From Agathobacter sp. (GTDB taxonomy: Bacteria > Bacillota > Clostridia > Lachnospirales > Lachnospiraceae): a stretch of 62,202 nt of DNA. Where the stretch lies: positions 1 to 62,202 of the forward strand of contig JALEZW010000069.1 in NCBI GenBank assembly GCA_022772675.1. Direction: 5' to 3'. The notes beneath the pieces were generated by a model. That model did not search any database and was not told the DNA's origin. It saw only the letters and a list, made by a program, of their open reading frames with translations. Both the position numbers and the translations under genes were made by a program. This document shows, piece after piece, positions 6,862-14,082 of this stretch (the first letter of the stretch is position 1; each line of letters starts with the position of its first letter).

Positions 6862-7476
6862 ATGATTCACAGAGAAGATATGCTGGAACTTACCAGAAGA
6901 ATGACATCTGCCCGATCCTCCATATCCAGGATTGCCGGGGCATACTATGATGAAGAAGGATATATTGACGGAACTTTTAATACGCATTTTCTGAAACTGT
7001 CCGAGGCGGAGAGAAAGAGAAACCTAGAGCTGGCAAAAACGATATTACTTGCCGAGACGAATGTGCAGCTAAAGGATTATGAGATTTTGGAAACAGACAG
7101 AAAACCGGGTAGTATCTGGCAGCTCTTGGAGGGGATTCGTCAATCGGAACTGAAGAATGATGCACTCTTAGACACATTTTACGATCTGATTGGAGAACAA
7201 CTCAAACCATCAAAGTCTTTGGCCTGCTATTTGTATTTTGGACAGTATGATATTCCGGTGAAGGGGAGTGACAGGGAATGGATGGAAGGTTCCGAGGAAG
7301 TATATACCTACCTTTTGTGTACGGTCAGCCCTTTAACCGGGGAGTATGAGCCGGGAAAACCGGAGTTCGGATTCTTGTATCCGACCTTTCGTGAGAGAAC
7401 AGAAGATCATGGATACATCAATATTTTTGAAGAAGACGCAGAAAAATATATGACTTTGAAGAAGGTCTTTTCATGA
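6862..7476 (+). CDS. DUF4317 family protein, short form
   Basis: A 204-residue protein from the ATG at 6862, which has AAGGAG seven bases upstream; an in-frame ATG at 6841 lies inside the rhodanese remnant and lacks a binding site. The segments LELTRRMTSARSSISRIAGAYYD, ESELKND-like (RQSELKNDALLDTFYDLI) and the EEVYTYLLCTVSPLTG block followed by FGFLYPTF match DUF4317 as I know it, whose members are usually about twice as long. The C-terminal half is therefore missing or this is a short relative. Function unknown; no catalytic motif seen. Confidence 0.6.
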   Translation: MIHREDMLELTRRMTSARSSISRIAGAYYDEEGYIDGTFNTHFLKLSEAERKRNLELAKTILLAETNVQLKDYEILETDRKPGSIWQLLEGIRQSELKNDALLDTFYDLIGEQLKPSKSLACYLYFGQYDIPVKGSDREWMEGSEEVYTYLLCTVSPLTGEYEPGKPEFGFLYPTFRERTEDHGYINIFEEDAEKYMTLKKVFS

Positions 7477-7585
7477 CAAAGGAAGAATGGTTTAAGCAGC
7501 TTTTTGAACGCATGTGATTCTGCCGGGATAGATGAACTTAAGCCTTTGCAAAATAATACCAAAAAATACCAGGAGAAAAAGTAAT

Positions 7586-8215
7586 ATGAAAAAACAGAAG
7601 AAAATCGTGAAAACAGTTTTTATCGCAGTTACAATTCTAGGAGTTCTGTTCCTTGGAGGCTGTGGAATCCAGGGACTTATAAGCAAAATATCAGAACTCA
7701 AGGGCTCTCTTATTGGAAATAACTATGAGATTGCACTCTACGACAACTACGGCGCCAGATTTTTGACGGTGAACGGAGACAGGATTGATATTGAAGGAAA
7801 CACAACTACGGATGAGAATGGAGAGGAACAGTTAAGCTCTGTGATCACCATTACTGTGGATGGGAAAGAAATCGAGTCCTGTGGTGATACCGTTGTTTTT
7901 GAGGGAAAGGGGTTAAAGCCCGTTGTTGATTTTTCCCTCAATGAGACAATTGATTCGAAAGGGGATGGGCTCACAAGCCTCACATCCGTTGGCCGCACAT
8001 TAAACAAGTATAAGAATTACTTTGGAAAAAGCCGTATCGTGCTGATACAGAGTCAGCTTGGCGTTCCGGTATGTGCCTACGAGGGAGATGATGTATACTG
8101 GGAGATTCCGGATGACCTTCCGAAAATGACCAAGCTAATGATTGATGGAAAACCGCTGTACATTCATCGGGCAAATTTCCAGATTATTGATACGGAACTG
8201 TTAGAGGAGAAATAA
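7586..8215 (+). CDS. DUF5052-type lipoprotein
   Basis: A 209-residue predicted lipoprotein. I chose the ATG at 7586 (MKKQKKIVK) because AGGAG precedes it and it opens a proper signal peptide ending in the lipobox LGGC; the longer in-frame ATG at 7532 has no binding site. The body includes GSLIGNNYEIALYDNYGARF, a DGKEIESCGD stretch and LTSVGRTLNKYKNYFG. Members are small surface lipoproteins without known function. Two pieces of a paralogue lie elsewhere in the window (12608-12665 and 35450-35520), so this is the intact copy of a once-duplicated gene. It ends 3 bases before the next gene, suggesting co-transcription. Confidence 0.7.
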   Translation: MKKQKKIVKTVFIAVTILGVLFLGGCGIQGLISKISELKGSLIGNNYEIALYDNYGARFLTVNGDRIDIEGNTTTDENGEEQLSSVITITVDGKEIESCGDTVVFEGKGLKPVVDFSLNETIDSKGDGLTSLTSVGRTLNKYKNYFGKSRIVLIQSQLGVPVCAYEGDDVYWEIPDDLPKMTKLMIDGKPLYIHRANFQIIDTELLEEK

Positions 8216-8218
8216 AAA

Positions 8219-9727
8219 ATGCTACTTTTTTCAACAATTTTGGATATCAATCCAACCCTGACAAAGGACGCGTTTATCAAGCTGGTGATCCGTTGGAATA
8301 AGGAAAGCACCTATGAAGACAACATCATTCCGAACCTGGAATGGCACGGGGAGATGAATATCCGCTATGGGACAGACCGCCTGTGGCTGGACATCGAGGA
8401 GTACCGGAACCAAAACATCGTTGCGGTGCGTTATGAGAAAACAGATGAAAAAGGTGCCGTGTGGGATACGGATTATGTGATGAATTTCAAAGAGAGGAAA
8501 ATGGCAATCCGCTTGGAGCGCAGTTTCCTTGAGGATGCCATAGCCATTGATTCGCAGTTTTCCACGCCGCATTTTATCACACTTTTGATTGAGAAGGGAT
8601 ATGTGAAAGCGGATAGGGACCTGCCGGTCTTAAGAACGCCTATCATGGTGGGGGAGGACAAGCTGCCCCTTCTCTCTGACATCATGAACGAGAACACGCA
8701 CTACAGGCTGCCGGTTGTCTACGTTTCCAAAACGATGGAAAACGAGAATCCGGTGGATGCTGGCATTCTCGCGGGACGGCTGAAGGGCGTGGCTCATGTG
8801 CTGGTGCAGGAGGACATGGAAACCAACGCTGCCCTGCGGGAAATGTGCGTTGCCAATAATGACTATCTGGGAGCCATCGGCATCTATTTCCCGGGCACTG
8901 CCGTCGGGTACCGGCGTTATCCCTACCGGGGCGTCAAGGGGATTGACCGTTTTATCATGGAAAAGGTCATCCGAGCCGTCATCCAGTACAGTAATTCCCA
9001 GCTTCTGGACACCTTGTATACCTGGCAGGGGGTCAACAATGCGCTTTTGCGGGACAGTCTCGCCAGCCAGCGGGAAGAAAGAAAAAAGGCAGAGCAGGCG
9101 AAAAAGGCTGCGGAAGTGGAGACCGCCAAGCTTAAGGATTCCCTGAATGAGGAGGAAAAACGGATCAAGGAGCAAGCCATCGAGGATGCGAAAGCCGAGG
9201 CAGACAAGATTCTGGAGGGCTTTGATGATGATCTGGAGCGGCTGCAGAAGCAGGTGGAAGAGCTGACCCGCGCCAACGAAATCCTGCAGTACGAGAACCA
9301 GGGTCTGAAGGCGAAGCTCAACGCCAGCGACGCCCAGCCGGTACTTTTTATGGGAGATGAGGTGGATTTCTACCAGGGCGAGATCAAGGATCTGCTCTTG
9401 TCTGCGCTGACGGATGCCCTTTCCAATATGCCGGAAAAATCACGCCGGGCGGATGTCATCCGCGACATCATCGAAAACAATGATTACCAGAAGAAGAGCG
9501 AAAAACGAGAGAGCGAAGTCAAGCGCCTGCTCAGGGATTACTCCGGAATCACCGGTAAGCTGCGGCAGGAATTGGAGGAACTGGGCTTTGTGATCACGGA
9601 GGATGGCAAGCATTACAAGATTACCTATTATGGGGACGAGCGGTATCAGGCGGTGTTTGGGAAGACACCGAGTGATGTGCGGTCCGGGAAGAATAATGCG
9701 GCTACGGTGGCGAAGATGTTTTATTGA
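8219..9727 (+). CDS. Conserved coiled-coil protein of unknown function
   Basis: A 502-residue soluble protein. Residues about 1-280 form a globular domain without recognised motifs; about 285-375 are a long charged coiled coil (REERKKAEQAKKAAEVETAK and onwards); the C-terminal 120 residues form a second globular part ending in ITYYGDERYQAVFGKTPSD. Codon use is visibly more G/C-rich in third positions than in the ATPase genes around it, like the WYL regulator, the 464-residue gene at 17427 and the rtcB operon. A fragment consisting of the coiled-coil start joined to the last codons and the terminator is found at 13531-13660. It ends in a clear terminator. Function not known. Confidence 0.65.
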   Translation: MLLFSTILDINPTLTKDAFIKLVIRWNKESTYEDNIIPNLEWHGEMNIRYGTDRLWLDIEEYRNQNIVAVRYEKTDEKGAVWDTDYVMNFKERKMAIRLERSFLEDAIAIDSQFSTPHFITLLIEKGYVKADRDLPVLRTPIMVGEDKLPLLSDIMNENTHYRLPVVYVSKTMENENPVDAGILAGRLKGVAHVLVQEDMETNAALREMCVANNDYLGAIGIYFPGTAVGYRRYPYRGVKGIDRFIMEKVIRAVIQYSNSQLLDTLYTWQGVNNALLRDSLASQREERKKAEQAKKAAEVETAKLKDSLNEEEKRIKEQAIEDAKAEADKILEGFDDDLERLQKQVEELTRANEILQYENQGLKAKLNASDAQPVLFMGDEVDFYQGEIKDLLLSALTDALSNMPEKSRRADVIRDIIENNDYQKKSEKRESEVKRLLRDYSGITGKLRQELEELGFVITEDGKHYKITYYGDERYQAVFGKTPSDVRSGKNNAATVAKMFY

Positions 9728-9734
9728 TGAGGGA

Positions 9735-9764
9735 AAAGGGAATGCCTGAGGGCATTCCTTTTTT
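9735..9764 (+). terminator. Terminator after the coiled-coil gene
   Basis: GGAATGCC (9739-9746) pairs with GGCATTCC (9751-9758) followed by TTTTTT. A near-identical copy is present at 13611-13640. Confidence 0.85.
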
Positions 9765-9867
9765 GGTGACAAAAATGAAATATAGGGAAACAGAACTGAA
9801 ACTATCTCTCCGAAAGCAGGGGAAAACAATGACAGAGATACACAGGTATAAAAATTCAAAATATCAA

Positions 9868-9884
9868 AAGTGAAAAAATCACTT
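9868..9884. promoter_or_regulatory. Operator-like inverted repeat, copy 1
   Basis: AAGTG-AAAAAAT-CACTT, a 5-bp-arm dyad followed by AAAAT. The same element returns 62 bases downstream at 9930-9946 inside the promoter of the RloA-like gene. Confidence 0.5.
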
Positions 9885-9922
9885 AAAATGGAATATAATA
9901 GAATATAATGGGCGATAATGTA

Positions 9923-9951
9923 TTGACTAAAGTGAAAAAAACACTTAAAAT
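9923..9951 (+). promoter_or_regulatory. Promoter of the rloAB-like operon with operator in the spacer
   Basis: TTGACT, 17-base spacer, TAAAAT. The spacer is almost wholly the dyad AAGTG-AAAAAAA-CACTT (9930-9946), the second copy of the element at 9868. A repressor bound there would block RNA polymerase directly. Confidence 0.6.
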
Positions 9952-9976
9952 AAAGCGAAAGAGCGGAGGTGCTGAG

Positions 9977-11362
9977 ATGTTAATCAGATTTAATGTAAAA
10001 AATTTCCTGTCATTTTCTGAAAGGGAAGATGGTAAATCGGAAGAGTTTTCTATGATTGCAGGAAAAGTAAGAAATAAGAAAGCACATGTGTATGATAATG
10101 AAAAGATAAAATTGTTAAAATTTGCAGCAGTTTATGGTGCAAATGCAGCGGGAAAATCAAATTTGGTAAAAGCATTGGATTATATGAGACGTATCGTTTT
10201 ATATGGGTTGCCCAAAGGACACACAGATATGTATTGTAAAATAGATGATGCTAATAAAGAAAAAGAAAGTTATTTTGAATTGGAAATCATGTTGGGTGAG
10301 AAATATTATGCGTATGGGTTTGAGGTGATTTTAAATCAAAGCAAGTTTGTTTCAGAATGGCTGATAGAACTTACCAGTGATAACAGGGAAAAGTTGATTT
10401 TTAGTAGGGACATTAATAAAGGAATTTTTGAATTCGGCGACACATTACAGGAAAAAGGTCTAATTGATAAATTAAAAGTATATGCAGAAGATATTCAAGA
10501 AGATGATAGTATATTATTACTTTCAACAATGAACAAAAATAAAAGGAATCTGTATCAACAATATACTAGCGTTGCAATATTTCAAGATATATATATGTGG
10601 ATAAACAAAAATTTAGATATTAATTATCCCAATCGCCCTATTTCAGATTATTCGTACATGGCTAAAACTGAAAATGTGGAAGAAGTTTGTAGAATTATTT
10701 CTGCGTTTGGAACAGGTATTACAGGATTTAAGATGGTGGATGTTTCACCGGAGAAAGTATTGGGAAATATTCCGAAACAAATTCGTGATGATCTGATTTC
10801 TGATATTGAAACAAAAACTGCCGAGATGAAAAATGAAAAAAAATTAGAGGAATTTGGAATTGTAATGCGATCTGCACGAGATTTCTTTATCTTGAGTGTT
10901 GATCAAGATGAAAATGTTAAGTGCAAGACGATTAAATTTTCACATGGAAAAGAAAATGTTTTATTTAATATATCCGAAGAGTCAGACGGTACAATAAGAA
11001 TATTGGATTTATTAGAAGTCTTACTTTCCGGTGAGGGGAAAACTTATGTCATAGATGAATTAGACAGATGTCTGCATCCAAGTTTGACTTATAAATTTGT
11101 TGATACATTTTTGCAGTTAGCAGCAAAGAAAAATCTTCAATTAATAGTAACTACTCATGAATCACGATTGTTGGATTTTGATTTGTTACGTCGGGATGAG
11201 ATTTGGTTTGTTAATAAAAGAAAATCAGGGGAAAGTGATATTTACTCTTTAGAAGAGTACAATGCACGTTTTGATCAAAAAATAGACAAGGCATATTTGG
11301 AGGGAAGATATGGAGGTGTTCCGGTGTTCAGCACGGTATTTCCTATTGAGGAAGAGGTGTAA
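9977..11362 (+). CDS. RloA-like AAA ATPase
   Basis: A 461-residue ATP-binding protein of the OLD/AAA_15 class. The ATG at 9977 is preceded by GGAGG; the longer frame from 9908 lies over the promoter. The N-terminus MLIRFNVKNFLSFSE is typical; Walker A is YGANAAGKSN at about 53-61; Walker B YVIDELDRCLHP at about 356-367; the switch histidine is in VTTHES at about 390-395. Family knowledge: such ATPases pair with RloB or with TOPRIM/DUF4435 proteins (PARIS) to form abortive-infection defence systems. The following gene encodes RloB, which fits. Expression is probably controlled by the dyad in its promoter. Confidence 0.8.
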   Translation: MLIRFNVKNFLSFSEREDGKSEEFSMIAGKVRNKKAHVYDNEKIKLLKFAAVYGANAAGKSNLVKALDYMRRIVLYGLPKGHTDMYCKIDDANKEKESYFELEIMLGEKYYAYGFEVILNQSKFVSEWLIELTSDNREKLIFSRDINKGIFEFGDTLQEKGLIDKLKVYAEDIQEDDSILLLSTMNKNKRNLYQQYTSVAIFQDIYMWINKNLDINYPNRPISDYSYMAKTENVEEVCRIISAFGTGITGFKMVDVSPEKVLGNIPKQIRDDLISDIETKTAEMKNEKKLEEFGIVMRSARDFFILSVDQDENVKCKTIKFSHGKENVLFNISEESDGTIRILDLLEVLLSGEGKTYVIDELDRCLHPSLTYKFVDTFLQLAAKKNLQLIVTTHESRLLDFDLLRRDEIWFVNKRKSGESDIYSLEEYNARFDQKIDKAYLEGRYGGVPVFSTVFPIEEEV

Positions 11363-11365
11363 TGA

Positions 11366-12319
11366 ATGAGAGAAAGTAGAACATTTGCTGAACGTACCAA
11401 AGTGTTAAAATCTGATGAAGCAACTAAAAAATATTTTCTTGTATTTGAAGGTTCAGATACCGAAGTTATCTATTTTGACGCAATTCGCTCTTTGAGTGAA
11501 GAGATCGGAATAAATCCGTTGATTGAATTAATTCCTATCATCCGAAGCTTTAGCGAAGAAGGGTGGAGCAACCCAAAGAAAATATTGGATAGAGTAATTG
11601 AGAATTTGCGAGAAAGTAAAGAACAAGCAATATCTTATGAATCTTTATTGAATCGGATTATGGATCACCTTTATGAAACAAAAGTTATTAAAACGAGCAA
11701 AGTTTTAGCACGCAATATATGGAAAACAATGCAACAGACTTGTGACGAACAATTGAAGAAATCGTTGGATGATGTGGTTGAAGATATTGAAAGTACCTGC
11801 AATACACTTATTGGAGTATTGAAGGAAGAATACGAAGTAGTGAACATAGTTGAAGACATCTCTGGAATCATTAAAGATGGTGGAATAACGTATGAGGAAG
11901 GTTTCGACCAAATATGTTTAATTGTGGATAGAGATAAAGACAGCTTTGTATCAACACCTGAAAACAACCAATATAAATATGTATTGGATAAATGCAGAGA
12001 AATGGGATTTCAACTTTGCGTTACAAATCCATGCTTTGAGTTTTGGCTGTTACTGCATTTTGATGAAGTGTTCACTTTAGATAAAGAGAAATTGTTGGAT
12101 AATCCTAAGATTACCGTAAAAAGACGATATGCTGAGGATGAATTGCGTAAAATTTTTCCGGGATACAACAAAAGTTCTTATCATGCGGAAGTACTTGTCA
12201 AGAAAATTGATAAAGCTATTGAGAATGAGAAAAAATTTTGTGAGGATATAAAGGAATTGGAACATTCAGTAGGAAGTAACATTGGACACCTGATTAATAA
12301 AATGAGACGGGATTATTAG
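11366..12319 (+). CDS. RloB-family protein
   Basis: A 317-residue RloB-type protein. The N-terminus has FLVFEGSDTEVIYFDAI (about 25-41), the glutamate-bearing first strand of a TOPRIM-like fold; the acidic DRDKDS (about 191-196) and the conserved CFEFWLLLHF (about 221-230) follow. An inserted helical segment of about 100 residues lies between the first two motifs. RloB proteins are found with RloA ATPases beside restriction loci and are thought to be nuclease effectors. The gene starts 3 bases after its partner. The downstream 200 bases hold only remnants, so the operon has two genes. Confidence 0.8.
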   Translation: MRESRTFAERTKVLKSDEATKKYFLVFEGSDTEVIYFDAIRSLSEEIGINPLIELIPIIRSFSEEGWSNPKKILDRVIENLRESKEQAISYESLLNRIMDHLYETKVIKTSKVLARNIWKTMQQTCDEQLKKSLDDVVEDIESTCNTLIGVLKEEYEVVNIVEDISGIIKDGGITYEEGFDQICLIVDRDKDSFVSTPENNQYKYVLDKCREMGFQLCVTNPCFEFWLLLHFDEVFTLDKEKLLDNPKITVKRRYAEDELRKIFPGYNKSSYHAEVLVKKIDKAIENEKKFCEDIKELEHSVGSNIGHLINKMRRDY

Positions 12320-12333
12320 AAAAAGGTTTAACT

Positions 12334-12513
12334 GTGAATCAGAAGAAAGTGTATGATGCTTTAGCTGATGATGGTAGTTTATCTCTTCAGGCAGTTGCAG
12401 ATCATACAGGATTGAGTATTGGTGGCGTAAAAAAGATTTGCTCAAAGCTTCAGGACTATGGCATTCTTGAGAGAAGTGGATCCAAGCGTGATGGTATATG
12501 GATTACGAAGTAG
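12334..12513 (+). pseudogene. Winged-helix C-terminal fragment
   Basis: Sixty codons, open upstream into the RloB gene without a start, encode KVYDALADDGSLSLQAVADH and then TGLSIGGVKKICSKLQDYGIL, a helix-turn-helix of the kind found at the C-terminus of AlbA_2/RecG-like ATP-binding regulators. The rest of the parent gene is missing. A 12-base direct repeat (AAGTAGACTTTG) at about 12508 and 12532 flanks the end of this remnant. Confidence 0.5.
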
Positions 12514-12573
12514 ACTTTGAAAAGGTACTTAAAGTAGACTTTGGTAATTAACTCCTGAATCCGTGCCATAGCG

Positions 12574-12600
12574 CGGGGGTACGAGGTGCCTGACACCATT
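12574..12600 (+). repeat. REP-like palindromic repeat, copy 2
   Basis: GAGGTGCCTGACACCATT, matching the copy at 934-960 with one change in the core, and an imperfect palindrome GGTG-CCTGA-CACC. It lies directly before a fragment of the DUF5052 gene. Confidence 0.5.
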
Positions 12601-12607
12601 AGATAGA

Positions 12608-12665
12608 CAAGCCTGACATCCGTTGGCCGCACATTAAACAAGTATAAGAATTACTTTGGAAAAAG
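12608..12665 (+). pseudogene. 58-bp fragment of a DUF5052 gene paralogue
   Basis: Identical to 7974-8031 of the DUF5052 gene except for one base (GCCTGACATCC against GCCTCACATCC). The rest of the paralogue is gone. The near-identity shows the duplication is recent. Confidence 0.85.
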
Positions 12666-12708
12666 GGAATCATAACCTGTTCAGACAGTAATATAGAAAA
12701 AAGAACTG

Positions 12709-12737
12709 TTGAAGAATGCCTGAAAAATGCGTATAAT
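12709..12737 (+). promoter_or_regulatory. Promoter of the HEPN/MNT operon
   Basis: TTGAAG, 17-base spacer, TATAAT. The spacer and flanks are identical to those of the promoter at 18939-18967 that precedes the vWA-PP2C-kinase block, over about 36 bases. Confidence 0.75.
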
Positions 12738-12811
12738 AATTGTGAATGTAACATTTTGAAAATGAGTATGATCATATATTTAGCGAAGAAAGAAAAGGGG
12801 GGGTAGCTTCA

Positions 12812-13108
12812 ATGCTGGCAGAAGGGGTGACAAATGAGATAATTAAAAATAAGGTTTTGAAGCTGATAGATCAGTATCCAATTCAGAAAATTTCTTTATT
12901 TGGTTCTCGTGCAGCGGGAACCAATCGGGAGGATAGTGATGTTGATCTTATTATGGAATTCTCTACACCCATATCCATTTTGACGTTGTCACAAATTAGG
13001 TGTGAACTGGAAGATGAAATCGGCTTACCAGTAGATCTTATTCATGGACCAATACGAGGGGACGATATGATAGAGGTTGGACAGGTGGTAGAACTATATG
13101 CAGCATAG
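12812..13108 (+). CDS. MNT-type nucleotidyltransferase antitoxin
   Basis: A 98-residue minimal nucleotidyltransferase. The catalytic signature is complete: SLFGSRAAGTNREDSDVDLI with GS at about 32-33 and the D-x-D pair at about 44-46, then VDLIHG near residue 76. In HEPN/MNT (type VII) pairs this enzyme adds AMP to a tyrosine near the HEPN active site and so inactivates the toxin. The stop overlaps the HEPN gene by 11 bases. Start context GGGGGGTAGCTTCA is purine-rich. Promoter at 12709. Confidence 0.85.
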   Translation: MLAEGVTNEIIKNKVLKLIDQYPIQKISLFGSRAAGTNREDSDVDLIMEFSTPISILTLSQIRCELEDEIGLPVDLIHGPIRGDDMIEVGQVVELYAA

Positions 13109-13469
13109 AGATAAAATCTGTATACAAAAAATTATTAAAGAGATTGATATTGGAAGAGAGATGCTTGGGGATATCTCATTAGATGATTTTTTAAAAAACG
13201 AGATGTTGAAGAGAGCTGTCAGTATGACGGTGATCAATGTGGGCGAATTGGTTAAGACAGTGACATTCGAATTGCGTGATGCACATCATGAAGTTCCGTG
13301 GAAAGCCATTGCGGGCATGCGGGATATTACAGCCCATAGATATCAGACGCTTCGTATGGAAGATGTTTATGAAACTGCAGTAAGGGACTTTCCAACGATT
13401 AAAAATTTACTAGGGAAAATCCTTGAAGAAGATGAAGATGAGTGTCACGGTACGAATAAATTGGAATAG
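13098..13469 (+). CDS. HEPN-domain toxin (DUF86-like)
   Basis: A 123-residue helical HEPN protein. The RNase motif R-x4-6-H is seen as MRDITAHRYQTL (about residues 73-84): R74, H79 and Y81, the tyrosine being the position adenylated by the MNT partner in characterised pairs. HEPN toxins of this group cleave RNA such as tRNA. The gene overlaps the MNT antitoxin gene and both are intact, so this is a complete type VII toxin-antitoxin module. It is followed by a gene remnant with a terminator at 13611. Confidence 0.85.
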   Translation: MQHRDKICIQKIIKEIDIGREMLGDISLDDFLKNEMLKRAVSMTVINVGELVKTVTFELRDAHHEVPWKAIAGMRDITAHRYQTLRMEDVYETAVRDFPTIKNLLGKILEEDEDECHGTNKLE

Positions 13470-13530
13470 AATGCTTTTACTTTTGTTGAAAATGGAAGTA
13501 TGGATCCTTTTGGGAGGTGTTCAGTACCAC

Positions 13531-13660
13531 TAGCCAGTGGGAAGAAAGAAAAAAGCAGAGCAGGCGAAAAATAATGCGGTTACGGTGGCGAAAGTATTTT
13601 ATTGATGAGAAAAGGGAATGTCGAAGGGCATTCCTTTTTTGGTGAGAAAAATTAAAAATG
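13531..13660 (+). pseudogene. Internally deleted copy of the coiled-coil gene and its terminator
   Basis: Positions about 13531-13571 match 9062-9104 (start of the coiled coil of the gene at 8219), then the sequence jumps to a match with 9693-9775, the last codons plus the hairpin. About 590 bases are lost at the junction near GCGAAAAA. The terminator copy (GGAATG..CATTCC then TTTTTT, 13611-13640) still looks functional and may end the HEPN/MNT transcript. Confidence 0.85.
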
Positions 13661-13751
13661 GAGTATAGTGACAAAATGTGTCATTGCAAAAGAATACAAT
13701 CATGATATGAAAAACAAGCATGTTAGTGGGGTTGTACAAACTGAACAATAC

Positions 13752-13773
13752 AATGGTTCAAAACTGAACCATT
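13752..13773. repeat. Hairpin AATGGTTCA-AAAC-TGAACCATT
   Basis: A perfect 9-bp inverted repeat with a 4-base loop, 25 bases upstream of a consensus promoter. Flanking TTGTACA and TGTACAT also mirror each other. It could be an operator or a weak terminator. Confidence 0.5.
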
Positions 13774-13797
13774 TTATACGGATTGTACATATAAACA

Positions 13798-13826
13798 TTG
13801 ACATTGTGAGGTAAAAAGACTATTAT
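13798..13826 (+). promoter_or_regulatory. Consensus sigma-A promoter before a short ORF
   Basis: TTGACA, 17-base spacer, TATTAT. It reads toward the short ORF at 13889 and the left end of the insertion sequence. Confidence 0.6.
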
Positions 13827-13888
13827 AAGACATGGATTCTGGTTAAATAAGAAAATTATCTGGATGTGAAATTTTACGGGGAGGATAA

Positions 13889-13993
13889 ATGGAGGAAAGA
13901 TGTAATATTTTGGTTGCTATATTTGTTTCCCAATGTCATTCAGTTAACAGACTTTTGGATAAAAACAGTATATCACAACCTTCCCAATATTGA
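13889..13993 (+). CDS. Short ORF, possibly the start of a lost gene
   Basis: A 34-residue frame (MEERCNILVAIFVSQCHSVN then 14 more residues) with a perfect GGGGAGG five bases upstream and a consensus promoter 60 bases upstream. It ends about 90 bases before the insertion sequence. No family recognised. It may be a real small protein, or the 5' remnant of a gene removed when the insertion sequence arrived. The 13470-14080 stretch otherwise holds only the coiled-coil remnant and hairpin. Confidence 0.3.
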   Translation: MEERCNILVAIFVSQCHSVNRLLDKNSISQPSQY

Positions 13994-14082
13994 AAATACC
14001 ATTCAGTTAGGAAATTCCGGGATTAATAAATGGGCGTTTACATCAACACCTGGTGTTTAATGACTTGTAAAATTATTTTTGT

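Noticed and set aside
8630..9321. Minus-strand open frames opposite the coiled-coil gene
   Set aside because: They arise from the G/C-rich codon use of the real plus-strand gene.
13866..14060. 64-codon frame before the insertion sequence
   Set aside because: The 34-codon frame at 13889 has the ribosome binding site at the right distance; the longer frame has none.
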